A DNA stretch of 64,000 nt from Osmia lignaria lignaria. Taxonomy: Eukaryota > Arthropoda > Insecta > Hymenoptera > Megachilidae. The notes under the pieces were generated by a model. It searched no databases. It had not been told where the DNA came from and worked only from the letters and a program-made list of their open reading frames with translations. This document shows positions 47,985-60,531 of the stretch, one piece after another. Both the position numbers and the translations under genes were made by a program. The number at the start of each line of letters is the position of its first letter. Position 1 is the stretch's first letter. Where the stretch lies: NCBI RefSeq assembly GCF_051020975.1, contig NW_027478172.1, positions 806,001 through 870,000 of the forward strand. The letters run 5' to 3'.

Positions 47985-50239
47985 TTGCAGATTAATCTCA
48001 AGGGAAGGGGCCTGACGGACATATTTCGAGATATTTCTTCTTCTTGTTGTTCTTCTTCTGCACAGCTAAGCTGGAGGTGGCGTTTGCAGCTCGCAATAGT
48101 GCAGAGTTATCTCAAAGAAAGGGGCCACGGTGTTTCTGTATCTCTATTATGTTGGTGCGGCTTCGGAACTTTTAAATATCTCGATATATCTCGAAAACTA
48201 CGCTTCTCATCAAAGAATATCATAGAACATAAATTGTAGGAAACATAATTCTCTACAAAAAAGGTCTCTTAAGATTTTGCCATAGCTCGTTTCGTTTCCG
48301 AGATATTTGCAGATTTATCTCGAGGGAAGGGGCCTGACGGACATATTTCGAGATATTTCTTCTTCTTGTTGTTCTTCTTCTGCACAGCTAAGCTGGATGC
48401 TGCATTTGCGGCTCGCACTAGTGCAGAGTTATCTCGAAGAAAGGGGCCACGGTGTTTCTGTATCTCTATTATGTTGGTGCGGCTTCGGAACTTTTAAATA
48501 TCTCGATATATCTCGGAAACTACGCTTCTGATCAAAAAATATCATAGAACATAAATTGTAGGAAACATAATTCTCTACAAAAAAGGTCTCTTAAGATTTT
48601 GCCATAGCTCGTTTCGTTTCCGAGATATTTGCAGATATATCTCAAGGGAAGGGGCCTGACGGACATATTTCGAGATATTTCTTCTTCTTGTTGTTCTTCT
48701 TCTGCACAGCTAAACTGAAGGTGGCGTTTGCAGCTCGCAATAGTGCAGAGTTATCTCAAAGAAAGGGGCCACGGTGTTTCTGTATCTCTATTATGTTGGT
48801 GCGGCTTCGGAACTTTTAAATATCTCGATATATCTCGAAAACTACGCTTCTGATCAAAAAATATCATAGAACATAAATTGTAGGAAACATAATTCTCTAC
48901 AAAAAAGGTCTCTTAAGATTTTGCCATAGCCCGTTTCGTTTCCGAGATATTTGCAGATATATCTCAAGGGAACGGGGCCTGACGGACATATTTCGAGATA
49001 TTTCTTCTTCTTGTTGTTCTTCTTCTGCACAGCTAAACTGGAAGTGGCATTTCCAGCTCGCAATAGTGCAGAGTTATCTCAAAGAAAGGGGCCACGGTGT
49101 TTCTGTATCTCTATTATGTTGGTGCGGCTTCGGAACTTTTAAATATCTTGATATATCTCGAGAACTACGCATCTGATCAAAAAATATCATAGAACATAAA
49201 AAGCAGCAAACTTAATTCTCTACAAATAAAGTCTCTAAACATTTTGCCATAGCTCGCTTCGTTTCCGAGATATTTGCAGATTAATCTCAAGGGAAGGGGC
49301 CTGACGGACATATTTCGAGATATTTCTTCTTCTTGTTGTTCTTCTTCTGCACAGCTAAGCTGGAAGTGTCATTTGCGGTTCGCACTAGTGCAGAGTTATC
49401 TCAAAGAAAGGGGCCACGGTGTTTCTGTATCTCTATTATGTTGGTGCGGCTACGGAACTTTAAAATATCTTGATATATCTCGAGAACTACGCAGCTGATC
49501 AAAAAATATCATGGAACATAAAAAGTAGGAAACTTAATTCTCTACAAATAAAGTCTCTTAACGTTTTGCCATAGCTCGCTTCGTTTCCGAGATATTTGCA
49601 GATTTATCTCAAGGGAACGGGCCTGACGGACATATTTCGAGATATTTCTTCTTCTTGTTGTTCTTCTTCTGCACAGCTAAGCTGGACGTGGCATTTGCAG
49701 CTCGCAATAGTGCAGAGTTATCTCAAAGAAAGGGGCCACGGTGTTTCTGTATCTCTATTATGTTGGTGCGGCTTCGGAACTTTTAAATATCTTGATATAT
49801 CTCGAGAACTACGCATCTGATCAAAAAATATCATAGAACATAAAAAGTAGGAAACTTAATTCTCTACAAAAAAGGTCTCTTAACATTTTGCCATAGCTCG
49901 TTTCGTTTCCGAGATATTTGCAGATTTATCTCAAGGGAAGGGGCCTGACGGACATATTTCGAGATATTTCTTCTTCTTGTTGTTCTTCTTCTGCACAGCT
50001 AAGCTGGACGTGGCATTTAAAGCTCGCAATAGTGCAGAGTTATCTCAAAGAACGGGGCCACGGTGTTTCTGTATCTCTATTATGTTGGTGCGGCTTCGGA
50101 ACTCTTAAATATCATGATATATCTCGAGAACTACGCATCTGCTCAAAAAATATCATAGAACATAAAAACTAGGAAACTTAATTGTCTACAAAAAAGGTCT
50201 CTTAACATTTTGCCATTGCTCGCTTCGTTTCCGAGATAT
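47985..50239 (+). repeat. Third, internally deleted copy of the long unit (7 monomers)
   Basis: Monomers 150-152 match 136-138. Monomer 153 then carries the tail of 145 (AAAAGCAGCAAAC, CTCTAAACATTTTG), so the equivalents of the monomers between them are gone. Monomers 154-156 match 131-133 and keep the LRS-coding CTACGCAGCTG (154) and GGACGTGGCATTT (155, 156). Monomer 156 lacks the one-base loss of 133, so that loss is younger than the split of these copies. Confidence 0.8.
48951..49273 (+). repeat. Monomer 153, 323 bp, one-base insertion
   Basis: The head reads GGGAACGGGGCCTG, one base longer than GGGAAGGGGCCTG or GGAACGGGCCTG, which shifts the open frame. The same insertion occurs in monomers 176 (56344-56666) and 185 (59243-59565), always followed by the AAAAGCAGCAAAC tail, so the three are copies of one event. 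Confidence 0.85.
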
Positions 50240-51205
50240 TTGCAGATTTATCTCAAGGAAAGGGGCCTGACGGACATATTTCGAGATATTTCTTCTTCTT
50301 GTTGTTCTTCTTCTGCACAGCTAAGCTGGAAGTGGCATTTGCGGCTCGCACTAGTGCAGAGTTATCTCAAAGAAAGGGGCCACGGTGTTTCTGTATCTCT
50401 ATTATGTTGGTGCGGCTTCGGAACTTTTAAATATCTCGATATATCTCGAAAACTACGCTTCTGACCAAAAAATATCATAGCACATAAATTGTAGGAAACA
50501 TAATTCTCTACAAAAAAGGTCTCTTTACATTTTGCCATAGCTCGCTTCGTTTCCGAGATATTTGCAGATTCAGCTCAAAGGAACGGGCCTGATGGACATA
50601 TTTCGAGATATTTCTTCTTCTTGTTGTTCTTCTTCTGCACAGCTAAGCTGGATGTGGCATTTGCAGCTCGCAATAGTGCAGAGTTATCTCAAAGAAAGGG
50701 GCCACGGTGTTTCTGTATCTCTATTATGTTGGTGCGGCTTCGGAACTTTTAAATATCTCGATATATCTCGAAAACTACGCTTCTGATCAAAAAATATCAT
50801 AGAACATAAATTGTAGGAAACATAATTCTCTACAAAAAAGGTCTCTTAACATTTTGCCATAGCTCGCTTCGTTTCCGAGATATTTGCAGATTTATCTCAA
50901 GGGAATGGGCCTGACGGACATATTTCGAGATATTTCTTCTTCTTGTTGTTCTTCTTCTGCACAGCTAAGCTGGAAGTGGAATTTGCGGCTCGCACTAGTG
51001 CAGAGTTATCTCAAAGAAAGGGGCCACGGTGTTTCTGTATCTCTATTATGTTGGTGCGGCTTCGGAACTTTTAAATATCTCGATATATCTCGAAAACTAC
51101 GCTTGTGATCAAAAAATATCATAGAACATAAATTGTAGGAAACATAATTCTCTACAAAAAACGTCTCTTAAGATTTTGCCATAGCTCGCTTCGTTTCCGA
51201 GATAT

Positions 51206-51842
51206 TTGCAGATTCAGCTCAAAGGAACGGGCCTGACGGACATATTTCGAGATATTTCTTCTTCTTGTTGTTCTTCTTCTGCACAGCTAAACTGGAAGTG
51301 GCATTTCCAGCTCGCAATAGTGCAGAGTTATCTCAAAGATAGGGGCCACGGTGTTTCTGTATCTCTATTATGTTGGTGCGGCTTCGGAACTTTTAAATAT
51401 CTTGATATATCTCGAGAACTACGCATCGATCAAAAAATATCATAGAACATAAAAAGTAGGAAACTTAATTCTCTACAAAAAAGGTCCCTTAACATTTTGC
51501 CATAGCTCGCTTTGTTTCCGAGATATTTGCGGATTTATCTCAAGGGAAGGGGCCTGACGGACATATTTCGAGATATTTCTTCTTCTTGTTGTTCTTCTTC
51601 TGCACAGCTAAGCTGGAAGTGGCATTTGCAGCTCGCAATAGTGCAGAGTTATCTCAAAGAAGGGGGCCACGGTGTTTCTGTATCTCTATTATGTTGGTGC
51701 GGCTTCGGAACTTTTAAATATCTTGATATATCTTGACGCATCTGATCAAAAAATATCATAGAACCTAAAAAGTAGGAAACTTAATTCTCTACAAAAAAGG
51801 TCTCTTAACATTTTGCCATAGCTTGCTTCGTTTCCGAGATAT
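51206..51842 (+). repeat. Short monomer pair 160-161 (321 and 316 bp)
   Basis: Monomer 160 reads CGCATCGATC instead of CGCATCTGATC, one base less, and loses the usual stop. Monomer 161 reads ATCTTGACGCATC, six bases less than ATCTCGAGAACTACGCATC. The same consecutive pair recurs as monomers 169-170 (54097-54733), so the two deletions were duplicated together. Confidence 0.85.
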
Positions 51843-54096
51843 TTGCAGATTTATCTCAAGGGAATGGGCCTGACTGACATATTTCGAGATATTTCTTCTT
51901 CTTGTTGTTCTTCTTCTGCACAGCTAAGCTGGAAGTGGAATTTGCGGCTCGCACTAGTGCAGAGTTATCTCAAAGAAAGGGGCCACGGTGTTTCTGTATC
52001 TCTATTATGTTGGTGCGGCTTCGGAACTTTTAAATATCTCGATATATCTCGAAAACTACGCTTCTGATCAAAAAATATCATACAACATAAATTGTAGGAA
52101 ACATAATTCTCTACAAAAAACGTCTCTTAAGATTTTGCCATAGCTCGCTTCGTTTCCGAGATATTTGCAGATTTATCTCAAGGGAAGGGGCCTGACGGAC
52201 GTATTTCGAGATATTTCTTCTTCTTGTTGTTCTTCTTCTGCACAGCTAAACTGGAAGTGGCATTTCCAGCTCGCAATAGTGCAGAGTTATCTCAAAGAAA
52301 GGGGCTACGGTGTTTCTGTATCTCTATTATGTTGGTGCGGCTTCGGAACTTTTAAATATCTTGATATATCTCGACAAATACGCATCTGATCAAAAAATAT
52401 CATAGAACATAAAAAGTAGGAAACTTAATTCTCTACAAAAAAGGTCTCTTAACATTTTGCCATAGCTCGCTTCGTTTCCGAGATATTTGCAGATTTATCT
52501 CAAGGGAAGGGGCCTGACGGACATATTTCGAGATATTTCTTCTTCTTGTTGTTCTTCTTCTGCACAGCTAAACTGGAAGTGGCATTTCCAGCTCGCAATA
52601 GTGCAGAGTTATCTCAAAGAACGGGGCCACGGTGTTTCTGTATCTCTATTATGTTGGTGCGGCTTCGGAACTTTTAAATATCTTGATATATCTCGAGAAC
52701 TACGCATCTGCTCAAAAAATATCATAGAACATAAAAAGTAGGAAACTTAATTCTCTACAAAAAAGGTCTCTTAACATCTTGCCATAGCTCGCTTCGTTTC
52801 CGAGATATTTGCAGATTTATCTCAAGGGAAGGGGCCTGACGGACATATTTCGAGATATTTCTTCTTCTTGTTGTTCTTCTTCTGCACAGCTAAGCTGGAA
52901 GTGGAATTTGCGGCTCGCACTAGTGCAGAGTTATCTCAAAGAAAGGGGCCACGGTGTTTCTGTATCTCTATTATGTAGGTGCGGCTTCGGAACTTTTAAA
53001 TATCTCGATATATCTGGAAAACTACGCTTCTGATCAAAAAATATCATAGAACATAAATTGTAGGAAACATAATTCTCTACAAAAAACGTCTCTTAACATT
53101 TTGCCATAGCTCGCTTCGTTTCCGAGATATTTGCAGATTGAGCTCAAAGGAACGGGCCTGATGGACATATTTCGAGATATTTCTTCTTCTTGTTGTTCTT
53201 CTTCTGCACAGCTAAGCTGGAAGTGGCATTTGCAGCTCGCAATAGTGCAGAGTTATCTCAAAGAAAGGGGCCACGGTGTTTCTGTATCTCTATTATGTTG
53301 GTGCGGCTTCGGAACTTTTAAATATCTCGATATATCTCGAAAACTACGCTTCTGATCAAAAAATATCATAAAACATAAATTGTAGGAAACATAATTCTCT
53401 ACAAAAAAGGTCTCTTAACATTTTGCCATAGCTCGCTTCGTTTCCGAGATATTTGCAGATTTATCTCAAGGGAATGGGCCTGACGGACATATTTCGAGAT
53501 ATTTCTTCTTCTTGTTGTTCTTCTTCTGCACAGCTAAGCTGGAAGTGGAATTTGCGGCTCGCACTAGTGCAGAGTTATCTCAAAGAAAGGGGCCACGGTG
53601 TTTCTGTATCTCTATTATGTTGGTGCGGCTTCGGAACTTTTAAATATCTCGATATATCTCGAAAACTACGCTTGTGATCAAAAAATATCATAGAACATAA
53701 ATTGTAGGAAACATAATTCTCTACAAAAAACGTCTCTTAAGATTTTGCCATAGCTCGCTTCGTTTCCGAGATATTTGCAGATTCAGCTCAAAGGAACGGG
53801 CCTGACGGACATATTTCGAGATATTTCTTCTTCTTGTTGTTCTTCTTCTGCACAGCTAAACTGGAAGTGGCATTTCCAGCTCGCAATAGTGCAGAGTTAT
53901 CTCAAAGATAGGGGCCACGGTGTTTCTGTATCTCTATTATGTTGGTGCGGCCTCGGAACTTTTAAATATCTCGATATATCTCGAAAACTACGCTTCTGAT
54001 CAAAAAATATCATAGAACATAAATTGTAGGAAACATAATTCTCTACAAAAAACGTCTCTTAAGATTTTGCCATAGCTCGCTTCGTTTCCGAGATAT

Positions 54097-54733
54097 TTGC
54101 AGATTCAGCTCAAAGGAACGGGCCTGACGGACATATTTCGAGATATTTCTTCTTCTTGTTGTTCTTCTTCTGCACAGCTAAACTGGAAGTGGCATTTCCA
54201 GCTCGCAATAGTGCAGAGTTATCTCAAAGATAGGGGCCACGGTGTTTCTGTATCTCTATTATGTTGGTGCGGCTTCGGAACTTTTAAATATCTTGATATA
54301 TCTCGAGAACTACGCATCGATCAAAAAATATCATAGAACATAAAAAGTAGGAAACTTAATTCTCTACAAAAAAGGTCCCTTAACATTTTGCCATAGCTCG
54401 CTTCGTTTCCGAGATATTTGCAGATTTATCTCAAGGGAAGGGGCCTGACGGATATATTTCGAGATATTTCTTCTTCTTGTTGTTCTTCTTCTGCACAGCT
54501 AAGCTGGAAGTGGCATTTGCAGCTCGCAATAGTGCAGAGTTATCTCAAAGAAGGGAGCCACGGTGTTTCTGTATCTCTATTATGTTGGTGCGGCTTCGGA
54601 ACTTTTAAATATCTTGATATATCTTGACGCATCTGATCAAAAAATATCATAGAACCTAAAAAGTAGGAAACTTAATTCTCTACAAAAAAGGTCTCTTAAC
54701 ATTTTGCCATAGCTCGCTTCGTTTCCGAGATAT
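54097..54733 (+). repeat. Short monomer pair 169-170, copy of pair 160-161
   Basis: It carries the same one-base and six-base losses in the same order as 51206-51842. Small differences are GACGGATATATTTC and AGAAGGGAGCC in monomer 170, against GACGGACATATTTC and AGAAGGGGGCC in 161, whose head reads TTGCGG. Confidence 0.85.
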
Positions 54734-55699
54734 TTGCAGATTTATCTCAAGGGAAGGGGCCTGACGGACGTATTTCGAGATATTTCTTCTTCTTGTTGTT
54801 CTTCTTCTGCACAGCTAAACTGGAAGTGGCATTTCCAGCTCGCAATAGTGCAGAGTTATCTCAAAGAAAGGGGCCACGGTGTTTCTGTATCTCTATTATG
54901 TTGGTGCGGCTTCGGAACTTTTAAATATCTTGATATATCTCGACAACTACGCATCTGATCAAAAAATATCATGGAACATAGAAAGTAGGAAACTTAATTC
55001 TCTACAAAAAACGTCTCTTAAGATTTTGCCATAGCTCGCTTCGTTTCCGAGATATTTGCAGATTCAGCTCAAAGGAACGGGCCTGACGGACATATTTCGA
55101 GATATTTCTTCTTCTTGTTGTTCTTCTTCTGCACAGCTAAGCTGGAAGCTGCATTTGCGGCTCGCACTAGTGCAGAGTTATCTCGAAGAAAGGGGCCACG
55201 GTGTTTCTGTATCTCTATTATGTTGGTGCGGCTTCGGAACTTTTAAGTATCTCGATATATCTCGAAAACTACGCTTCTGATCAAAAAATATCATACAACA
55301 TAAATTGTAGGAAACATAATTCTCTACAAAAAACGTCTCTTAAGATTTTGCCATAGCTCGCTTCGTTTCCGAGATATTTGCAGATTCAGCTCAAAGGAAC
55401 GGGCCTGACGGACATATTTCGAGATATTTCTTCTTCTTGTTGTTCTTCTTCTGCACAGCTAAACTGGAAGTGGCATTTCCAGCTCGCAATAGTGCAGAGT
55501 TATCTCAAAGATAGGGGCCACGGTGTTTCTGTATCTCTATTATGTTGGTGCGGCTTCGGAACTTTTAAATATCTTGATATATCTCGAGAACTACGCATCT
55601 GATCAAAAAACATCATAGAACATAAAAAGTAGGAAACTTAATTCTCTACAAAAAAGGTCTCCTAACATTTTGCCATAGCTCGCTTCGTTTCCGAGATAT

Positions 55700-58598
55700 T
55701 TGCAGATTAATCTCAAGGGACGGGGCCTGACGGACATATTTCGAGATATTTCTTCTTCTTGTTGTTCTTCTTCTGCACAGCTAAGCTGGAGGTGGCGTTT
55801 GCAGCTCGCAATAGTGCAGAGTTATCTCAAAGAAAGGGGCCACGGTGTTTCTGTATCTCTATTATGTTGGTGCGGCTTCGGAACTTTTAAATATCTCGAT
55901 ATATCTCGAAAACTACGCTTCTCATCAAAGAATATCATAGAACATAAATTGTAGGAAACATAATTCTCTACAAAAAAGGTCTCTTAAGATTTTGCCATAG
56001 CTCGTTTCGTTTCCGAGATATTTGCAGATTTATCTCGAGGGAAGGGGCCTGACGGACATATTTCGAGATATTTCTTCTTCTTGTTGTTCTTCTTCTGCAC
56101 AGCTAAGCTGGAAGCTGCATTTGCGGCTCGCACTAGTGCAGAGTTATCTCGAAGAAAGGGGCCACGGTGTTTCTGTATCTCTATTATGTTGGTGCGGCTT
56201 CGGAACTTTTAAATATCTCGATATATCTCGAAAACTACGCTTCTGATCAAAAAATATCATAGAACATAAATTGTAGGAAACATAATTCTCTACAAAAAAG
56301 GTCTCTTAAGATTTTGCCATAGCTCGTTTCGTTTCCGAGATATTTGCAGATATATCTCAAGGGAACGGGGCCTGACGGACATATTTCGAGATATTTCTTC
56401 TTCTTGTTGTTCGTCTTCTGCACAGCTAAACTGGAAGTGGCATTTCCAGCTCGCAATAGTGCAGAGTTATCTCAAAGAAAGGGGCCACGGTGTTTCTGTA
56501 TCTCTATTATGTTGGTGCGGCTTCGGAACTTTTAAATATCTTGATATATCTCGAGAACTACGCATCTGATCAAAAAATATCATAGAACATAAAAAGCAGC
56601 AAACTTAATTCTCTACAAATAAAGTCTCTAAACATTTTGCCATAGCTCGCTTCGTTTCCGAGATATTTGCAGATTAATCTCAAGGGAAGGGGCCTGACGG
56701 ACATATTTCGAGATATTTCTTCTTCTTGTTGTTCTTCTTCTGCACAGCTAAGCTGGAAGTGGCATTTGCGGCTCGCACTAGTGCAGAGTTATCTCAAAGA
56801 AAGGGGCCACGGTGTTTCTGTATCTCTATTATGTTGGTGCGGCTTCGGAACTTTAAAATATCTTGATATATCTCGAGAACTACGCAGCTGATCAAAAAAT
56901 ATCATGGAACATAAAAAGTAGGAAACTTAATTCTCTACAAATAAAGTCTCTTAACATTTTGCCATAGCTCGCTTCGTTTCCGAGATATTTGCAGATTTAT
57001 CTCAAGGGAACGGGCCTGACGGACATATTTCGAGATATTTCTTCTTCTTGTTGTTCTTCTTCTGCACAGCTAAGCTGGACGTGGCATTTACAGCTCGCAA
57101 TAGTGCAGAGTTATCTCAAAGAAAGGGGCCACGGTGTTTCTGTATCTCTATTATGTTGGTGCGGCTTCGGAACTTTTAAATATCTCGATATATCTCGAAA
57201 ACTACGCTTCTGACCAAAAAATATCATAGCACATAAATTGTAGGAAACATAATTCTCTACAAAAAAGGTCTCTTAACATTTTGCCATAGCTCGTTTCGTT
57301 TCCGAGATATTTCCAGATATATCTCAAGGGAAGGGGCCTGACGGACATATTTCGAGATATTTCTTCTTCTTGTTGTTCTTCTTCTGCACAGCTAAACTGG
57401 AAGTGGCATTTGCGGCTCGCACTAGTGCAGAGTTATCTCGAAGAAAGGGGCCACGGTGTTTCTGTATCTCTATTATGTTGGTGCGGCTTCGGAACTTTTA
57501 AGTATCTCGATATATCTCGAAAACTACGCTTCTGATCAAAAAATATCATACAACATAAATTGTAGGAAACATAATTCTCTACAAAAAAGGTCTCTTAAGA
57601 TTTTGCCATAGCTCGTTTCGTTTCCGAGATATTTGCAGATATATCTCAAGGGAAGGGGCCTGACGGACATATTTCGAGATATTTCTTCTTCTTGTTGTTC
57701 TTCTTCTGCACAGCTAAACTGGAAGTGGCATTTACAGCTCGCAATAGGGCAGAGTTATCTCAAAGAAAGGGGCCACGGTGTTTCTGTATCTCTATTATGT
57801 AGGTGCGGCTTCGGAACTTTTAAATATCTCGATATATCTGGAAAACTACGCTTCTGATCAAAAAATATCATAGAACATAAATTGTAGGAAACATAATTCT
57901 CTACAAAAAACGTCTCTTAACATTTTGCCATAGCTCGCTTCGTTTCCGAGATATTTGCAGATTGAGCTCAAAGGAACGGGCCTGATGGACATATTTCGAG
58001 ATATTTCTTCTTCTTGTTGTTCTTCTTCTGCACAGCTAAGCTGGAAGTGGCATTTGCAGCTCGCAATAGTGCAGAGTTATCTCAAAGAAAGGGGCCACGG
58101 TGTTTCTGTATCTCTATTATGTTGGTGCGGCTTCGGAACTTTTAAATATCTCGATATATCTCGACAACTACGCTTCTGATCAAAAAATATCATAGAACAT
58201 AAATTGTAGGAAACATAATTCTCTACAAAAAAGGTCTCTTAACATTTTGCCATAGCTCGCTTCGTTTCCGAGATATTTGCAGATTTATCTCAAGGGAATG
58301 GGCCTGACGGACATATTTCGAGATATTTCTTCTTCTTGTTGTTCTTCTTCTGCACAGCTAAGCTGGAAGTGGAATTTGCGGCTCGCACTAGTGCAGAGTT
58401 ATCTCAAAGAAAGGGGCCACGGTGTTTCTGTATCTCTATTATGTTGGTGCGGCTTCGGAACTTTTAAATATCTCGATATATCTCGAAAACTACGCTTGTG
58501 ATCAAAAAATATCATAGAACATAAATTGTAGGAAACATAATTCTCTACAAAAAACGTCTCTTAAGATTTTGCCATAGCTCGCTTCGTTTCCGAGATAT
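55700..58598 (+). repeat. Right-domain 2899-bp unit, copy 1
   Basis: Monomers 174-182. Monomer 174 is a relative of monomer 121 (GATTAATCTC, CTTCTCATCAAAG). 175-178 match 151, 153, 154 and 155, that is, the internally deleted form of the long unit. 179 starts TTCCAG. 180-182 repeat 165-167 of the mosaic zone (TATGTAGGTGCGG and CTGGAAAAC in 180, GATTGAGCTC in 181). The unit thus joins a piece of the long unit to a piece of the mosaic zone. Confidence 0.8.
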
Positions 58599-60531
58599 TT
58601 GCAGATTCAGCTCAAAGGAACGGGCCTGACGGACATATTTCGAGATATTTCTTCTTCTTGTTGTTCTTCTTCTGCACAGCTAAACTGGAAGTGGCATTTC
58701 CAGCTCGCAATAGTGCAGAGTTATCTCAAAGAAAGGGGCCACGGTGTTTCTGTATCTCTATTATGTTGGTGCGGCTTCGGAACTTTTAAATATCTCGATA
58801 TATCTCGAAAACTACGCTTCTCATCAAAGAATATCATAGAACATAAATTGTAGGAAACATAATTCTCTACAAAAAAGGTCTCTTAAGATTTTGCCATAGC
58901 TCGTTTCGTTTCCGAGATATTTGCAGATTTATCTCGAGGGAAGGGGCCTGACGGACATATTTCGAGATATTTCTTCTTCTTGTTGTTCTTCTTCTGCACA
59001 GCTAAGCTGGAAGCTGCATTTGCGGCTCGCACTAGTGCAGAGTTATCTCGAAGAAAGGGGCCACGGTGTTTCTGTATCTCTATTATGTTGGTGCGGCTTC
59101 GGAACTTTTAAATATCTCGATATATCTCGAAAACTACGCTTCTGATCAAAAAATATCATAGAACATAAATTGTAGGAAACATAATTCTCTACAAAAAAGG
59201 TCTCTTAAGATTTTGCCATAGCTCGTTTCGTTTCCGAGATATTTGCAGATATATCTCAAGGGAACGGGGCCTGACGGACATATTTCGAGATATTTCTTCT
59301 TCTTGTTGTTCGTCTTCTGCACAGCTAAACTGGAAGTGGCATTTCCAGCTCGCAATAGTGCAGAGTTATCTCAAAGAAAGGGGCCACGGTGTTTCTGTAT
59401 CTCTATTATGTTGGTGCGGCTTCGGAACTTTTAAATATCTTGATATATCTCGAGAACTACGCATCTGATCAAAAAATATCATAGAACATAAAAAGCAGCA
59501 AACTTAATTCTCTACAAATAAAGTCTCTAAACATTTTGCCATAGCTCGCTTCGTTTCCGAGATATTTGCAGATTAATCTCAAGGGAAGGGGCCTGACGGA
59601 CATATTTCGAGATATTTCTTCTTCTTGTTGTTCTTCTTCTGCACAGCTAAGCTGGAAGTGGCATTTGCGGCTCGCACTAGTGCAGAGTTATCTCAAAGAA
59701 AGGGGCCACGGTGTTTCTGTATCTCTATTATGTTGGTGCGGCTTCGGAACTTTAAAATATCTTGATATATCTCGAGAACTACGCAGCTGATCAAAAAATA
59801 TCATGGAACATAAAAAGTAGGAAACTTAATTCTCTACAAATAAAGTCTCTTAACATTTTGCCATAGCTCGCTTCGTTTCCGAGATATTTGCAGATTTATC
59901 TCAAGGGAACGGGCCTGACGGACATATTTCGAGATATTTCTTCTTCTTGTTGTTCTTCTTCTGCACAGCTAAGCTGGACGTGGCATTTACAGCTCGCAAT
60001 AGTGCAGAGTTATCTCAAAGAAAGGGGCCACGGTGTTTCTGTATCTCTATTATGTTGGTGCGGCTTCGGAACTTTTAAATATCTCGATATATCTCGAAAA
60101 CTACGCTTCTGACCAAAAAATATCATAGCACATAAATTGTAGGAAACATAATTCTCTACAAAAAAGGTCTCTTAACATTTTGCCATAGCTCGTTTCGTTT
60201 CCGAGATATTTCCAGATATATCTCAAGGGAAGGGGCCTGACGGACATATTTCGAGATATTTCTTCTTCTTGTTGTTCTTCTTCTGCACAGCTAAACTGGA
60301 AGTGGCATTTCCAGCTCGCAATAGTGCAGAGTTATCTCAAAGAACGGGGCCACGGTGTTTCTGTATCTCTATTATGTTGGTGCGGCTTCGGAACTTTTAA
60401 ATATCTTGATATATCTCGAGAACTACGCATCTGCTCAAAAAATATCATAGAACATAAAAACTAGGAAACTTAATTCTCTACAAAAAAGGTCTCTTAACAT
60501 TTTGCCATAGCTCGCTTCGTTTCCGAGATAT
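58599..60531 (+). repeat. Right-domain 2899-bp unit, copy 2 (partial)
   Basis: Monomers 183-188. Monomer 183 is a hybrid: head TTCAGCTCAAAGG with TTTCCAGC as in 168, and tail CTTCTCATCAAAG as in 174. 184-187 match 175-178 at an offset of 2899 bp, including the inserted base of monomer 185 and TTCGTCTTC. Monomer 188 matches 179 only in its head and then changes to TTTCCAGCTCGCAATAG. Confidence 0.82.

Larger units (their letters stand above)
50240..55699 (+). repeat. Mosaic zone with loosely repeated 8-monomer order (monomers 157-173)
   Basis: Monomer 158 (50562) corresponds to 166 (53131), 159 (50884) to 167 (53453), 160 (51206) to 168 and 169, 161 to 170, and 163 to 171. Monomers 159 and 167 share GGGAATGGGCC, GTGGAATTTGCGG and CGCTTGTGATC. 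Monomers 160, 168 and 169 share AAAGATAGGGGCC. Monomer 168 differs from 169 mainly at its tail. Monomers 164 and 156 share AAAGAACGGGG with CTGCTCAAAAAA. The zone mixes the CTTAAGATTTTG tail form with the CTCGCTTCG form, which are otherwise mostly linked to different partners. Confidence 0.78.
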
